64,000 nt of DNA, from NCBI RefSeq assembly GCF_003443895.1, contig NZ_QQOA01000002.1, forward strand, positions 124,001 to 188,000, given 5' to 3'. The notes below the pieces were generated by a model, which was given only the letters and a program-made list of their open reading frames with translations, was not told the origin of the DNA and did not search any database. Positions 7,876 through 16,520 of this stretch are shown here, piece after piece (position 1 is the first letter of the stretch; each line of letters begins with the position of its first letter). This DNA comes from Paraburkholderia phosphatilytica (GTDB lineage Bacteria > Pseudomonadota > Gammaproteobacteria > Burkholderiales > Burkholderiaceae). Position numbers and translations under genes: made by a program.

Positions 7876-9180
7876 TCACTTTCCCGGCATCGGAGTAGCC
7901 AGCGCGTGAGTGTCGCGCGCCTGCGGTTTGACGGCAAGTGTCAGCACCACCGAAGCGACGAGCGCGACGCTCATGAACGCGTACGACGCCGATGGCGACC
8001 CGGTCGCGCCGTTCAGATAGCCGACCACGTAGGAGCCCACGAACGAGCCGAGCGCGCCCATGCTGTTGATCAGCGCCATCGCGCCGCCGGCGACGTTCTT
8101 CGGCAGGAGTTCCGGCACGATCGCGAAGAACGGGCCGTAGGGCGCGTACATCGCCGCGCCCGCGATCACGAGCAGCGCGTACGACTCCCAGAAATGATGC
8201 GCGCCGAGCGCGTACGACGCCGCGAACGCGACCGCGCCGATCAGCAGGCACGGCCATACGAACACCTTGCGGTTGTCGATCCTGTCCGACGCCCATGACA
8301 CCGCCAGCATCGCGATGGTCGCCGCGAGATACGGCAGCGCCGACAGCCAGCCGGTTTCCACCATGCCGAAGTGGGAACCACTGGCGAGACCGCTCTCCAT
8401 GCCGTTCTTGATGATCGACGGCAGCCACAACACGAAACCGTACACGCCGATGCTCCAGCAGAAATACTGCGCCGACAGCTTGACCACCGCCGACGAGCGG
8501 AACGCCTCGCGATAGTTGCGCACCGGCTTGATCTGCGCCTGCTCCTTGCGCAACGCGGCATCGAGGTCGCGCTTCTCGTCGTCGGTGAGCCAGCTCACCT
8601 GGGCAGGCCGGTCCTTCACGATGAACCACCAGCAGACCGCCCACGCGATCGCCGGCACGCCTTCCGCGACGAACATGTGACGCCAGCCGAACGAATTCAC
8701 GAGATAACCCGACACGACGGACATCCACAGCACCGTCACCGGATTGCCCAGAATCAGGAAGGTGTTCGCGCGCGAGCGTTCGTGCTTCGTGAACCAGTTG
8801 CTGATGAAGATCAGCATCGCGGGCATCACCGCCGCTTCCACCACGCCGAGCGCGAAGCGGATCGCCATCAGCGAAGGCACGTTGCTGACGACGCCCGTGA
8901 GCGCCGCGCAGCCGCCCCACAGCACGAGGCTCCAGAACACGAGCTTCTTCACGCTGCGGCGTTCCGCGTAGATCGCGCCGGGAATCTGGAAGAAGAAGTA
9001 GCCGAGGAAGAACAGCGCGCCGATCAGCGACGCGAGCCCCTTGCTGATGCCGAGATCGTGATTGATGCCCGCGGCCGATGCGAAACCGAAGTTCGCACGG
9101 TCGAGATACGCGAGGCTGTAGGTGATGAACACGATCGGCATGATCGTCCACCAGCGGCGAGCCGCAAGCGTTGCTGTCAT
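7876..9180 (-). CDS. kguT: 2-ketogluconate transporter (MFS)
   Basis: 434 residues with twelve predicted membrane helices. The start MTATLAARRWWTIMPIVFI and the following YSLAYLDRANFGFA are typical of the anion:cation symporter branch of the MFS that carries hexuronates, phthalate and 2-ketogluconate. The cytoplasmic loop near residues 190-235 is charged. AAGGAG lies about 9 nt upstream of ATG 9180, which fixes the start; a longer reading to 9684 overlaps kguK and is a shadow. Placed between kinase and dehydrogenase genes, it should import 2-ketogluconate across the inner membrane. Confidence 0.88.
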   Translation of the reverse strand: MTATLAARRWWTIMPIVFITYSLAYLDRANFGFASAAGINHDLGISKGLASLIGALFFLGYFFFQIPGAIYAERRSVKKLVFWSLVLWGGCAALTGVVSNVPSLMAIRFALGVVEAAVMPAMLIFISNWFTKHERSRANTFLILGNPVTVLWMSVVSGYLVNSFGWRHMFVAEGVPAIAWAVCWWFIVKDRPAQVSWLTDDEKRDLDAALRKEQAQIKPVRNYREAFRSSAVVKLSAQYFCWSIGVYGFVLWLPSIIKNGMESGLASGSHFGMVETGWLSALPYLAATIAMLAVSWASDRIDNRKVFVWPCLLIGAVAFAASYALGAHHFWESYALLVIAGAAMYAPYGPFFAIVPELLPKNVAGGAMALINSMGALGSFVGSYVVGYLNGATGSPSASYAFMSVALVASVVLTLAVKPQARDTHALATPMPGK

Positions 9181-9221
9181 GATGCTGTCTCCTTGTGTCG
9201 TTCCTGCTCGATCTTTCGTGC

Positions 9222-10256
9222 TTACGCGTACGCGCGGGCTCCGCTCGCGGCGCCGGACTGCAGCGCTTCGAGCGTATCGAGTTCGGCGCGGGTCGGCAGG
9301 CCTTCCGAGTCGCCGATCACCTGGATCGCGAGACCGCCGATCAGATTGCCGCGCGCCACCGCCTGGCGCAGCGGCCGCCCTTCCAGCAGCGCACTCACCA
9401 CGCCGACTGCGAAGCCATCGCCCGCGCCTACCGTATCCACGACTTTTTCGACCGGCTGCGCCGCGATCACGCCGTGCTCGCCATCCGCGGTGCGGTAATA
9501 CGCGCCCTCGGCGCCAAGCTTCACGACCACGCCGAGCACGCCGCGTTCGAGATAAAACCGCGCGATCGAATCCGGCTCTGTGTGGCCCGTGAGAATCTCG
9601 CCTTCGCCAATGCCCGGCAGCACCCAGTCGGCGAACGTGGCAATGTCGTTGAGCGTCGCGACCATCTCCGCGCGCGATGGCCACAACGTGGGCCGCAGGT
9701 TCGGGTCGAACGACACCGTCTTGCCCACTGCACGCATTTCACGCGCCAGATGGAACGCCAGTTCACGCGAGCTGGCCGACAACGCCGGCATCACGCCAGT
9801 CAGATGCAGATGCCGCGCGGACAGCACGTCCGCCGCGACGAAATCGGCCACGGACAGATGACTCGCCGCGGAGCCGCGCCGGAAATACTCGATCGCCGGA
9901 TCGCTGCCGTCGTCGGATTTCGACTTCAGCTGGAAGCCGGTCGGGTAGCGATCGTCGGTAGTCACGCCGCGCGCGTCGATACCCTCTTTCGCAAGCGTGT
10001 CGCGCACGAAATCGCCGAACGAATCGCGGCCGACGCGGCTGATCCACTCGACGTTCAAACCCAGCCGCGAGAGTCCGATCGCGACGTTCAGGTCCGCGCC
10101 CGCGACGCGTTTCGTGAACTGGCCGACGCCCGCGAGCGGCCCGGTTTCCGCGGCGACGAACATCGCCATCGCTTCACCGCAGGTAATCACGTCGAGCGGC
10201 CGCGCCTTCGTTTGAGGTTCCGGCTGCGCATCCAGAATGTAGACAGCTTGCTTCAT
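9222..10256 (-). CDS. kguK: 2-ketogluconate kinase (PfkB family)
   Basis: 344 residues, PfkB/ribokinase fold. The N-terminal DVITCGEAMAMFV and the C-terminal signature VDTVGAGDGFAVGVVSALL with the catalytic Asp of GAGD are intact. The family phosphorylates 2-keto-3-deoxygluconate or related acids with ATP; in this operon the likely substrate is 2-ketogluconate, giving 6-phospho-2-ketogluconate for KguD. About 33 residues precede the first strand, which is longer than usual. It lies 41 bp upstream of kguT and 50 bp downstream of kguE on one transcript. Confidence 0.87.
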   Translation of the reverse strand: MKQAVYILDAQPEPQTKARPLDVITCGEAMAMFVAAETGPLAGVGQFTKRVAGADLNVAIGLSRLGLNVEWISRVGRDSFGDFVRDTLAKEGIDARGVTTDDRYPTGFQLKSKSDDGSDPAIEYFRRGSAASHLSVADFVAADVLSARHLHLTGVMPALSASSRELAFHLAREMRAVGKTVSFDPNLRPTLWPSRAEMVATLNDIATFADWVLPGIGEGEILTGHTEPDSIARFYLERGVLGVVVKLGAEGAYYRTADGEHGVIAAQPVEKVVDTVGAGDGFAVGVVSALLEGRPLRQAVARGNLIGGLAIQVIGDSEGLPTRAELDTLEALQSGAASGARAYA

Positions 10257-10306
10257 CTCGCATTTCTCTCAGGTCCCGACCGCTATCACGATGCGGTCAG
10301 ACGGGT

Positions 10307-11092
10307 TCATACGGCAGCCAGCCACTCCACATAGCGGCCGGCCTCGGTTGCAATCCGGTTGGGTTCGCGTGCGTCGAACGGAAACTCGATGCCGCGCGGC
10401 ACGTTGCCCGGCAGACGACGCAGTACCTGCGCGAACGACGCATCGTCCGGCGCGGGCGCGACGGCGAAGCGGCGGCCGTTCACGCCCTGTACGGCCTTGC
10501 AGTGGATGTACTCGACGTACGGCGTGAGCCGCGTCGCCGCGTCCAGCGGCACTTCGCCGGCCCACAGCCAGTTACCGACGTCGAACGTCATGCCGACGAG
10601 GCCTTCGCGGCCCGCCGCGGCGAGTCCCTGGAACAGCTCGACGAACTGCGCGAGCGCGCCGCCCTTTGTCAGCTGACCGTTTTCGACCACGACCCGCACC
10701 GGCGCGCCGTCAACGCACTCGGCGATTTCGTCCGCGAAACCGGGCGCGTGTGCGTCGCCCTGGAAATTGCCTAGCTGCAGCTTGACGATGCGGGCGCGCA
10801 GCGTGGCGGCTTCATCGCGCGCTAGACGCAGCGCGCGCAGGTTCAGCGTGCCGTCTTCGGCAAACAGCTCGTCGGGCGTCGAGTACACCGTCCACAGCCC
10901 GGCATTCAGGATCGACGAGCCGAGAAAACACAGGCTCGCGAGTTCCGTCTGCTCGGGCGTCGCGAACAGTTCGCGGCGAACCTCGAAGCCCGCCGCGCCC
11001 GCGCGCACCGCCGTGTCGATCCACGCACGATGACCATCGCGCCGCACGGCCTCTGCTCCGAATGCGCTGGCGACGATCGCAATATCTGGCAT
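10307..11092 (-). CDS. kguE: KguE-like sugar phosphate isomerase/epimerase
   Basis: 261 residues, an AP-endonuclease-2-like TIM barrel. Metal- and substrate-site motifs typical of the fold are seen: FEVRRELF, VRVVVENGQL (Glu), GMTFDVGNWLW (Asp) and YVEYIHCKAV (His). The exact step it performs in 2-ketogluconate use is not settled even in Pseudomonas. I chose ATG 11092, preceded by GAGGA 8 nt upstream. A start at 11200 would place coding sequence over the operator palindrome and a terminator hairpin, so it is rejected. First gene of the operon. Confidence 0.82.
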   Translation of the reverse strand: MPDIAIVASAFGAEAVRRDGHRAWIDTAVRAGAAGFEVRRELFATPEQTELASLCFLGSSILNAGLWTVYSTPDELFAEDGTLNLRALRLARDEAATLRARIVKLQLGNFQGDAHAPGFADEIAECVDGAPVRVVVENGQLTKGGALAQFVELFQGLAAAGREGLVGMTFDVGNWLWAGEVPLDAATRLTPYVEYIHCKAVQGVNGRRFAVAPAPDDASFAQVLRRLPGNVPRGIEFPFDAREPNRIATEAGRYVEWLAAV

Positions 11093-11141
11093 GCCTTCAA
11101 TCCTCAGTTCTTTTGCCGCGCTTTCGTTGCCGTCGCGGACT

Positions 11142-11157
11142 TTGGAACCGGTTCCAA
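11142..11157. promoter_or_regulatory. Perfect 16-bp palindrome, probable PtxS operator
   Basis: TTGGAACCGGTTCCAA is a perfect palindrome centred about 57 bp upstream of the kguE start. The core 14 bases differ at only two symmetrical positions from TGAAACCGGTTTCA, the PtxS site described in Pseudomonas. A PtxS-like gene closes the same operon. I could not fix the promoter hexamers with confidence. Confidence 0.75.
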
Positions 11158-11168
11158 GAATGGGTTTC

Positions 11169-11188
11169 AAAAAAGCGCCTAGGGCGCT
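11169..11188 (-). terminator. Rho-independent terminator of the LysR gene
   Basis: On the minus strand a 6-bp stem AGCGCC/GGCGCT with a 3-nt loop is followed by six T residues. It lies about 100 nt after the LysR stop at 11286 and just before the kgu control region, separating the two transcripts. Confidence 0.7.
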
Positions 11189-11285
11189 GTGCTTTGACAA
11201 AATACTGCGCGCGGACGGTCGTCGCCGCCATCATGGAAATCCCCAGGCCTGGTCTGGCGGCTCACGCCTGGCGCTTCCAGCGGAT

Positions 11286-12245
11286 TCACTCCGCGCCCAG
11301 ACTCATCGCGACGAAGCGCTGTGCGACCCGCGACGGCGCGCTCGCATGCGGCACCAGAATCGAAAAGTGGCGCGCCAGACGCGGATTCAGCGACAGCCGG
11401 CACAGCGCCGCGTCTTCGTGGCGCATCGACATCGCCGACACGAAGCCGATGCCCATGCCGGCGCGCACCGCCTCCTTCACGCCTTCGACGCCCGCGATTT
11501 CCAGCGCGACATTGAGCGGCACGCCCGCGCGGGCGAACGCACGCTCCACGAGCTGCCGCACGCCGGAGCCTTCCTCGCGCAGCACGATCGGCAGGCCCGC
11601 GAACGCTTCCATCTCCAGCTGGTCAGCGGTTTCGTTCGCGGCCTGCCCTTCGCGCGGCGCCGCGCGTTCCTTCGCGCGTAACTGCGCACGCGGCCCCGAA
11701 GCCCGCTGCGGCTGCGCGAGCGGATGCCCACACGGCATGATCGCGACGATCTCGTCTTCGCGCCATGCATGAACCGCGGTGTCCGGCGGCAGATCGGCGC
11801 CGACCGGGCCTTCGATCAAACCCACGTCCAGCGAACCGAGCGCCGCGACGATGTCGGCCGTATTGCCGTCGATTGTGTGCAGCGTCACGTCCGGGTGCTG
11901 CCGGTGGAAATCGGCGATCAGATACGGCAGCAGGTAGCTCGCGGGCGTGGTGCTCGCGCCGACGCGCAGCGTGCCGCGCTCGAGGCCGCGCAGCGCGTCG
12001 CGGTACTGGTGCGCCTGGCGCCAGGTGTCGCGCAGGCGGGTCGCGTAGCTCGCCAGTTGTTCGCCGGTGGGCGTGAGCTTCACGCCGCGGCCGTCACGCA
12101 CGTACAGCGGCTCGCCGAATTCGTCCTGCAGCTGCCGCAACTGGCCCGACACAGCGGGCTGCGACAGGTGCAGCGCAATGGCCGCCCGGCTGATGTTGCG
12201 GTGCTCGGCGACGGCGGCAAACGTTATAAGCTGGTCCGGGGTCAT
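11286..12245 (-). CDS. LysR family regulator (YeiE-like), divergent from yeiH
   Basis: 319 residues. The HTH occupies the N-terminus (LITFAAVAEHRNISRAAIAL, then LSQPAVSGQLRQLQDEFGEP), followed by an effector domain starting GTLRVGASTTPASYLLPYLI. An Ala/Arg/Glu-rich insert near residues 180-210 (between the HPLAQPQR and ADQLEMEAF segments) is longer than in relatives. Its divergent arrangement with the YeiH-type transporter mirrors yeiE/yeiH of enterobacteria, so YeiH is the likely target. The ligand is unknown. The AT-rich 12246-12360 gap carries both promoters. Confidence 0.85.
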   Translation of the reverse strand: MTPDQLITFAAVAEHRNISRAAIALHLSQPAVSGQLRQLQDEFGEPLYVRDGRGVKLTPTGEQLASYATRLRDTWRQAHQYRDALRGLERGTLRVGASTTPASYLLPYLIADFHRQHPDVTLHTIDGNTADIVAALGSLDVGLIEGPVGADLPPDTAVHAWREDEIVAIMPCGHPLAQPQRASGPRAQLRAKERAAPREGQAANETADQLEMEAFAGLPIVLREEGSGVRQLVERAFARAGVPLNVALEIAGVEGVKEAVRAGMGIGFVSAMSMRHEDAALCRLSLNPRLARHFSILVPHASAPSRVAQRFVAMSLGAE

Positions 12246-12298
12246 GATGAAAAACTATCCGTGTAGCCGATATTTTACGTCACAAATGACAATTTTTC

Positions 12299-12308
12299 AT
12301 ATCGATAT
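12299..12308. promoter_or_regulatory. ATATCGATAT palindrome in the LysR/yeiH divergent region
   Basis: A perfect 10-bp palindrome within an AT-rich stretch (about 12246-12320) between the two divergent genes, 54 bp from the LysR start. AT-rich dyads at this distance are usual for LysR binding. Function is inferred. Confidence 0.35.
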
Positions 12309-12360
12309 ATGCAAATTAGGATAAGCGCATGTTCCGACACTCTTGAAACGAGCCGCCATC

Positions 12361-13467
12361 GTGAGTTCCATTCCCAATCATTCGTCCGCCGTCGCCGGCA
12401 ATCCTTCCTTCCGCCGTGGCCAGCTGAACGGCGTGCTGTTCGTCGCGCTGTTCGCCGCGGCCGTCACGCGGCTCGCCGCGTTGCCCGCCATCGCCGGCCT
12501 GGGCTTGAGCCCGCTGATCGTCGGCATCGTCGCCGGGATGATCTACGGCAACGCGCTGCGCGACGGGATGCCCGACAGCTGGGCCGCCGGCGTCAACTTC
12601 TCCGCGCGCAAGCTGCTGCGCATCGCTGTGGCGTTTTTCGGGCTACGCGTGAGCCTGCAGGAAATCGCACAGGTCGGCCTGCCGGGGCTCACCGTATCCG
12701 TGCTGATCGTCGTCAGCACGCTGTTGATCGGCACCTGGGTCGGCATGAAGCTGATGAAGCTCGACCGCGACACCGCGATCCTCACCGCGGCCGGCAGCGC
12801 GATCTGCGGCGCGGCGGCCGTGCTCGCGTTCGAATCGACGCTGCAGTCGAAGCCGCACAAGAGCGCGATGGCGGTGGGCAGCGTCGTGCTGTTCGGCACG
12901 CTGTCGATGTTCCTCTACCCGGTGCTCTATCGCGCCGGCTGGCTGCATCTCGACACGCTCGGCGCGGGCCTCTTCTTCGGCGGCACGATTCACGAAGTCG
13001 CGCAGGTGGTGGGCGCGGCGAGCAACGTGAGCCCGGAAGCGACCCACATCGCGACGATCGTCAAGATGACCCGTGTGATGCTGCTGGTGCCGGTACTGCT
13101 CGTGCTCGGCGTGTGGCTGAGCCGTTCCGCTGCGGGCGCTGTGAGCCGCGACGCGCATGACGGTGCTGATGCTGCGGTCAAGCACGCCGGCGGCCGCAAG
13201 CTCGCGGTGCCCTGGTTCGCGGTCGGCTTTCTCGCGCTGGTCGTCGTCAACTCGCTGCACGTGTTGCCGCACGCCGCGACCGATACGCTGAACCTGCTCG
13301 ACACCTTCGCGCTGACGATGGCGATGACGGCGCTCGGCATCGAAACGCGCTTCTCGCAGATTCGCGCGGCCGGTCCGCGGGCGCTCGGCGCCGGGTTGAT
13401 CGTCTATGTGTGGTTGCTCGGCGGCGGACTCGGCATTACATGGGCGGTCGAAAAGCTGTTCGGCTGA
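12361..13467 (+). CDS. YeiH family putative sulfate exporter / membrane transporter
   Basis: About 368 residues with nine to eleven hydrophobic helices. Family motifs include GLGLSPLIVGIVAGMIYGN, FSARKLLRIAVAFFGLRVSL, GSAICGAAAVLAFEST and FFGGTIHEVAQVVGAAS. The family was named from E. coli YeiH; the sulfate export role is a database-level prediction, not proven. Start is uncertain: GTG 12361 has a weak GAAACGAG upstream and gives the common length, while an in-frame TTG at 12343 adds six residues. The divergent LysR gene probably controls it. Confidence 0.8.
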   Translation: MSSIPNHSSAVAGNPSFRRGQLNGVLFVALFAAAVTRLAALPAIAGLGLSPLIVGIVAGMIYGNALRDGMPDSWAAGVNFSARKLLRIAVAFFGLRVSLQEIAQVGLPGLTVSVLIVVSTLLIGTWVGMKLMKLDRDTAILTAAGSAICGAAAVLAFESTLQSKPHKSAMAVGSVVLFGTLSMFLYPVLYRAGWLHLDTLGAGLFFGGTIHEVAQVVGAASNVSPEATHIATIVKMTRVMLLVPVLLVLGVWLSRSAAGAVSRDAHDGADAAVKHAGGRKLAVPWFAVGFLALVVVNSLHVLPHAATDTLNLLDTFALTMAMTALGIETRFSQIRAAGPRALGAGLIVYVWLLGGGLGITWAVEKLFG

Positions 13468-13488
13468 ACCTGCAAACGCTTCGCTGTG

Positions 13489-13520
13489 CACCCCGCCTTC
13501 GCGCGGGGTGCCGGCGTTTT
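13489..13520 (+). terminator. Possible terminator after yeiH-like gene
   Basis: An 8-bp stem CACCCCGC/GCGGGGTG with a 6-nt loop sits 22 nt after the stop codon. An outer AACGC/GCGTT pairing can extend it, followed by only four T residues. The T-run is short, so efficiency is uncertain. Confidence 0.4.
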
Positions 13521-13682
13521 GGGGATTGGATGCGTCGGCGCACGTCGCGCCGCGTAGCGTGGTCCAATCGCACAGGCATGGCGCAATCGGGAAGATGGAC
13601 GACGCACGCTCCACGGCTCGACGGGCACGCGGACTGCATGCTCGATGCCGTGCACCGAACCCCTGACAGCGAGGAACGATCG

Positions 13683-14414
13683 ATGAGCTATGAACTGTAT
13701 TACTGGGATGGCTTGCAGGGCCGCGGTGAATTCGTGCGGCTCGCGCTCGAGGAAGCCGGCGCCGACTACGTCGACGTCGCCCGCGACGATGCACGCGCAA
13801 TGATGACGCTGCTCGGCGACCGGCACGTCGCGAACCCGCCGTTCGCGCCGCCGTTCCTGAAGGACGGCGACCTGATCGTGCCGCAGACGGCGAACATCCT
13901 GATGTACCTCGGCCCGAAGCTCAAACTCGCGCCGCGCGACGAAGGCCTGCGATACGTCGCGAACGGCCTGCAGCTGACCATCGCCGACGTGGTGACCGAA
14001 GCGCACGACACGCACCATCCGATCGCGAGCGCGCTCTACTACGAGGACCAGAAGCAGGAAGCGAAGGCGCGCGCGGCCGACTTCATCGACCACCGGATCC
14101 CGAAGTTCATGAGCTACTTCGAGCGCGTGCTGAAGCAGAACCCGCACACGAGCGCGGACGGCGACGAGCATCTGGTCGGCGATGCGCTGACCTATGTCGA
14201 CCTGTCGATGTTCCAGCTGATCGACGGGCTGCACTATGCGTTTCCGCGCGCCACCGCGCAGTTCGGCAAGCACTATCCGCGGCTCGCGCAACTGTACGTG
14301 CAGGTCGCGAAGCGGCCGCGCATCGTGGCGTATCTGGACTCGGAGCGCCGTATCCCGCACAACGAGTCGTGCGTCTTCCGCCATTATCCGGAACTCGACA
14401 AGGACGTGTCCTGA
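13683..14414 (+). CDS. Glutathione S-transferase family protein
   Basis: 243 residues. An N-terminal thioredoxin-like domain (MSYELYYWDGLQGRGEFVRL; LEEAGADYVDV; VPQTANILMYLG, where the conserved cis-Pro/Gln/Thr contact glutathione) leads into a helical C-terminal domain with LVGDALTYVDLSMFQLIDGL, the N-capping/hydrophobic staple region. The substrate is unknown. ATG 13683 is preceded by a GAGGAACG ribosome site; the reading back to 13410 is not supported. It stands alone between the YeiH and ClC genes. Confidence 0.85.
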   Translation: MSYELYYWDGLQGRGEFVRLALEEAGADYVDVARDDARAMMTLLGDRHVANPPFAPPFLKDGDLIVPQTANILMYLGPKLKLAPRDEGLRYVANGLQLTIADVVTEAHDTHHPIASALYYEDQKQEAKARAADFIDHRIPKFMSYFERVLKQNPHTSADGDEHLVGDALTYVDLSMFQLIDGLHYAFPRATAQFGKHYPRLAQLYVQVAKRPRIVAYLDSERRIPHNESCVFRHYPELDKDVS

Positions 14415-14515
14415 ACCGACTCGACGCGGGTCACCCGCTCGCGGTGGCCCGCAGCGCCCGCCCGCGATGCTATTCTTGCGCTCGCCCCATTTCACTCATG
14501 ATGCCCGCCTAGCAC

Positions 14516-16249
14516 GTGCTTTCGTTCCTGCTGAAACTGCGCACCCGCGCCCAGGAGTTGTTCCGTCTGTCCGACGCGCACACGATGCTCGTGTGGTCGG
14601 TGATCGTCGGCGTGGCCGGCGCGTTCGCGACGATCGCGTTCCGCGAGGGCATCGCGCTCCTGCAGCGGCTGATCGTCGGGAGCTCGGGCAGCTTCGTCGA
14701 GATGGCGCGGCATCTGCCGTGGACCGTGCGGATCTGGCTGCCGGCCGCGGGCGGCGTGATTGCCGGCGGCATGCTGCTGATCGCGCGGCGCGGCGCCGAC
14801 CCGAAGGCGCATACCGACTACATGGAAGCGGTCGCGATCGGCGATGGCGTGGTGCCGGTGCGGCTGAGCCTGTGGCGCAGCGTGTCGTCGCTGTTCACGA
14901 TCGCGACCGGCGGTTCGATCGGCCGCGAAGGCTCGATGGTGCAACTGGCCGCGCTGTCGGCGTCGCTGATCGGCCGCGTCGTGCACTTCGATCCGCCGCG
15001 GCTGCGCCTGCTCGTCGCGTGCGGCGCGGCGGCCGGTATCACGTCCGCGTATAGCGCGCCGATCGCCGGCGCGTTTTTCGTCACCGAGATCGTGCTCGGC
15101 TCGATCGCGATGGAAAGCTTCGGGCCGGTCGTGGTGTCGTCGGTGGTCGCGAACATCACGATGCGCGAGTTCACCAACTACCGACCGCCGTACGAGATGC
15201 CGGTGTTTCCGCCCGTCGCCGGCGTCGAGGTGCTGCTGTTCGTCGCGCTCGGCCTGCTGTGCGGGATCGCCGCGCCGCAGTTCCTGCGGCTCCTCGACGC
15301 AGCGAAAGCCACCTTTCGCCGCGTGAAGCTGCCGCTGCCGGTGCGGCTCGCGCTTGGCGGGTTCGTGGTCGGCGTGCTGTCGATCTGGTTTCCCGAAGTG
15401 TGGGGCAACGGCTACAGCGTCGTGAACTCGATCCTGCACTCGCCGTGGACGTGGACCGCGATCGTCGCGGTGCTCGTGTTCAAGGTGATCGCGACAATGG
15501 CCACGGTCGGCTCGGGCGCCGTCGGCGGCGTGTTCACGCCGACGCTGTTCGTCGGTGCGACGCTCGGCGCGCTGTTCGGCCAGGGGATGCACGCGCTGTG
15601 GCCGCACGCCACCTCGGCGCCGTTCGCGTACGCGATGGTCGGCATGGGCGCGTTCCTCGCGGGCGCAACCCAGGCGCCGCTGATGGCGATCCTGATGATC
15701 TTCGAGATGACGTTGAGCTATCAGGTGGTGTTGCCGCTGATGCTGTCGTGCGTGGTCGCGTATTTCGCGTCGCGCGCGATCGCGCAGCACTCGATGTACG
15801 AGATCACGCAGCATCGCAGCCGCGAAGAGCAGGAACGCTTGCGACTGCGCGCCACCCAGATGCGCGAGCTGATCCGGCCCGCAGACACCGTCGTGCGGCC
15901 CGCCGCGACGGTGCAGGAAATGACCCGCGTGTTCCTCGAATACCCGGTCAAGTACCTGTACGTCACGGACGACGCGAACGCGTTCCTCGGCGTGGTGGCG
16001 CTGAAGGACATCACGTCGGATCTGCTCGACAAGCGCGACACCGCCACGCACACCGCGGCCGATTACCTGCAGCCGCATTTCGACGTGCTGACGCCGGACA
16101 TGCCGCTCTCCGTTGCGCTCCAGCATTTCATGGCGCACCAGGGCGAACGGCTGCCGGTGATCGAGAGCATCGAGCGGCCCACGCTCGCGGGCGTCGTCTA
16201 CAAGACCTCGCTGCTCGACGCGTACTTCCGGCTGGGGCCGGCGCGCTAG
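14516..16249 (+). CDS. ClC chloride channel/transporter with CBS domains (ClcB-like)
   Basis: 577 residues. The membrane part (about 1-440) has the ClC signatures: GGSIGREGSMVQ (the gating Glu of GREG), AAAGITSAYSAPIAGAFFVTE, and VGSGAVGGVFTPTLFVGA forming the chloride site. A C-terminal segment (about 455-570) contains two CBS-like repeats with VVRPAATVQEMTRVF and DMPLSVALQHFM, probably sensing nucleotides or ionic state. Many ClcB proteins lack CBS domains, so this is the longer type. It starts at GTG 14516 with a weak ribosome site. A terminator follows at 16392. Confidence 0.87.
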   Translation: MLSFLLKLRTRAQELFRLSDAHTMLVWSVIVGVAGAFATIAFREGIALLQRLIVGSSGSFVEMARHLPWTVRIWLPAAGGVIAGGMLLIARRGADPKAHTDYMEAVAIGDGVVPVRLSLWRSVSSLFTIATGGSIGREGSMVQLAALSASLIGRVVHFDPPRLRLLVACGAAAGITSAYSAPIAGAFFVTEIVLGSIAMESFGPVVVSSVVANITMREFTNYRPPYEMPVFPPVAGVEVLLFVALGLLCGIAAPQFLRLLDAAKATFRRVKLPLPVRLALGGFVVGVLSIWFPEVWGNGYSVVNSILHSPWTWTAIVAVLVFKVIATMATVGSGAVGGVFTPTLFVGATLGALFGQGMHALWPHATSAPFAYAMVGMGAFLAGATQAPLMAILMIFEMTLSYQVVLPLMLSCVVAYFASRAIAQHSMYEITQHRSREEQERLRLRATQMRELIRPADTVVRPAATVQEMTRVFLEYPVKYLYVTDDANAFLGVVALKDITSDLLDKRDTATHTAADYLQPHFDVLTPDMPLSVALQHFMAHQGERLPVIESIERPTLAGVVYKTSLLDAYFRLGPAR

Positions 16250-16391
16250 ACCGCATCCGTTTGCGCTTTGTGCGCTGCGGCAACGTCGCGCGCGCTCTGC
16301 TGCATTGCCACACGCTCAGCGCACATCGCGAGCGCGATCATCGTTCGCTTCCGCAATCGGGACCTACCCCACGCGCGCATTCGTACGCAGT

Positions 16392-16427
16392 AAGGCGCTG
16401 CCCCCGTGGCAAAGCGCGCCTTTTTTT
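16392..16427 (+). terminator. Rho-independent terminator after the ClC gene
   Basis: A stem AAGGCGC/GCGCCTT with an inner TGCC/GGCA helix is followed by seven T residues ending at 16427. It lies about 140 nt after the ClC stop, in the 271-bp gap before the C45-like hydrolase. The rest of the gap shows a short AT-rich stretch at 16421-16442 that may serve as that gene's promoter. Confidence 0.7.
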
Positions 16428-16520
16428 CTAGAATGCAATAAAGCTGTGCGCGGCTTCGTTTAACCGGTTCTGGCGTGGCCGCGACGCAGTGTCAAACGAG
16501 CGTCCAGATTCGGAGCGAAG

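Noticed and set aside
11093..11200. Upstream start for kguE at 11200
   Set aside because: The segment contains the operator palindrome and a terminator hairpin, and the protein fold starts at 11092.
14492..16138. A 548-codon minus-strand frame opposite the ClC gene
   Set aside because: Composition (Arg/His/Gln repeats) marks it as an antisense shadow; the ClC motifs on the plus strand are clear.
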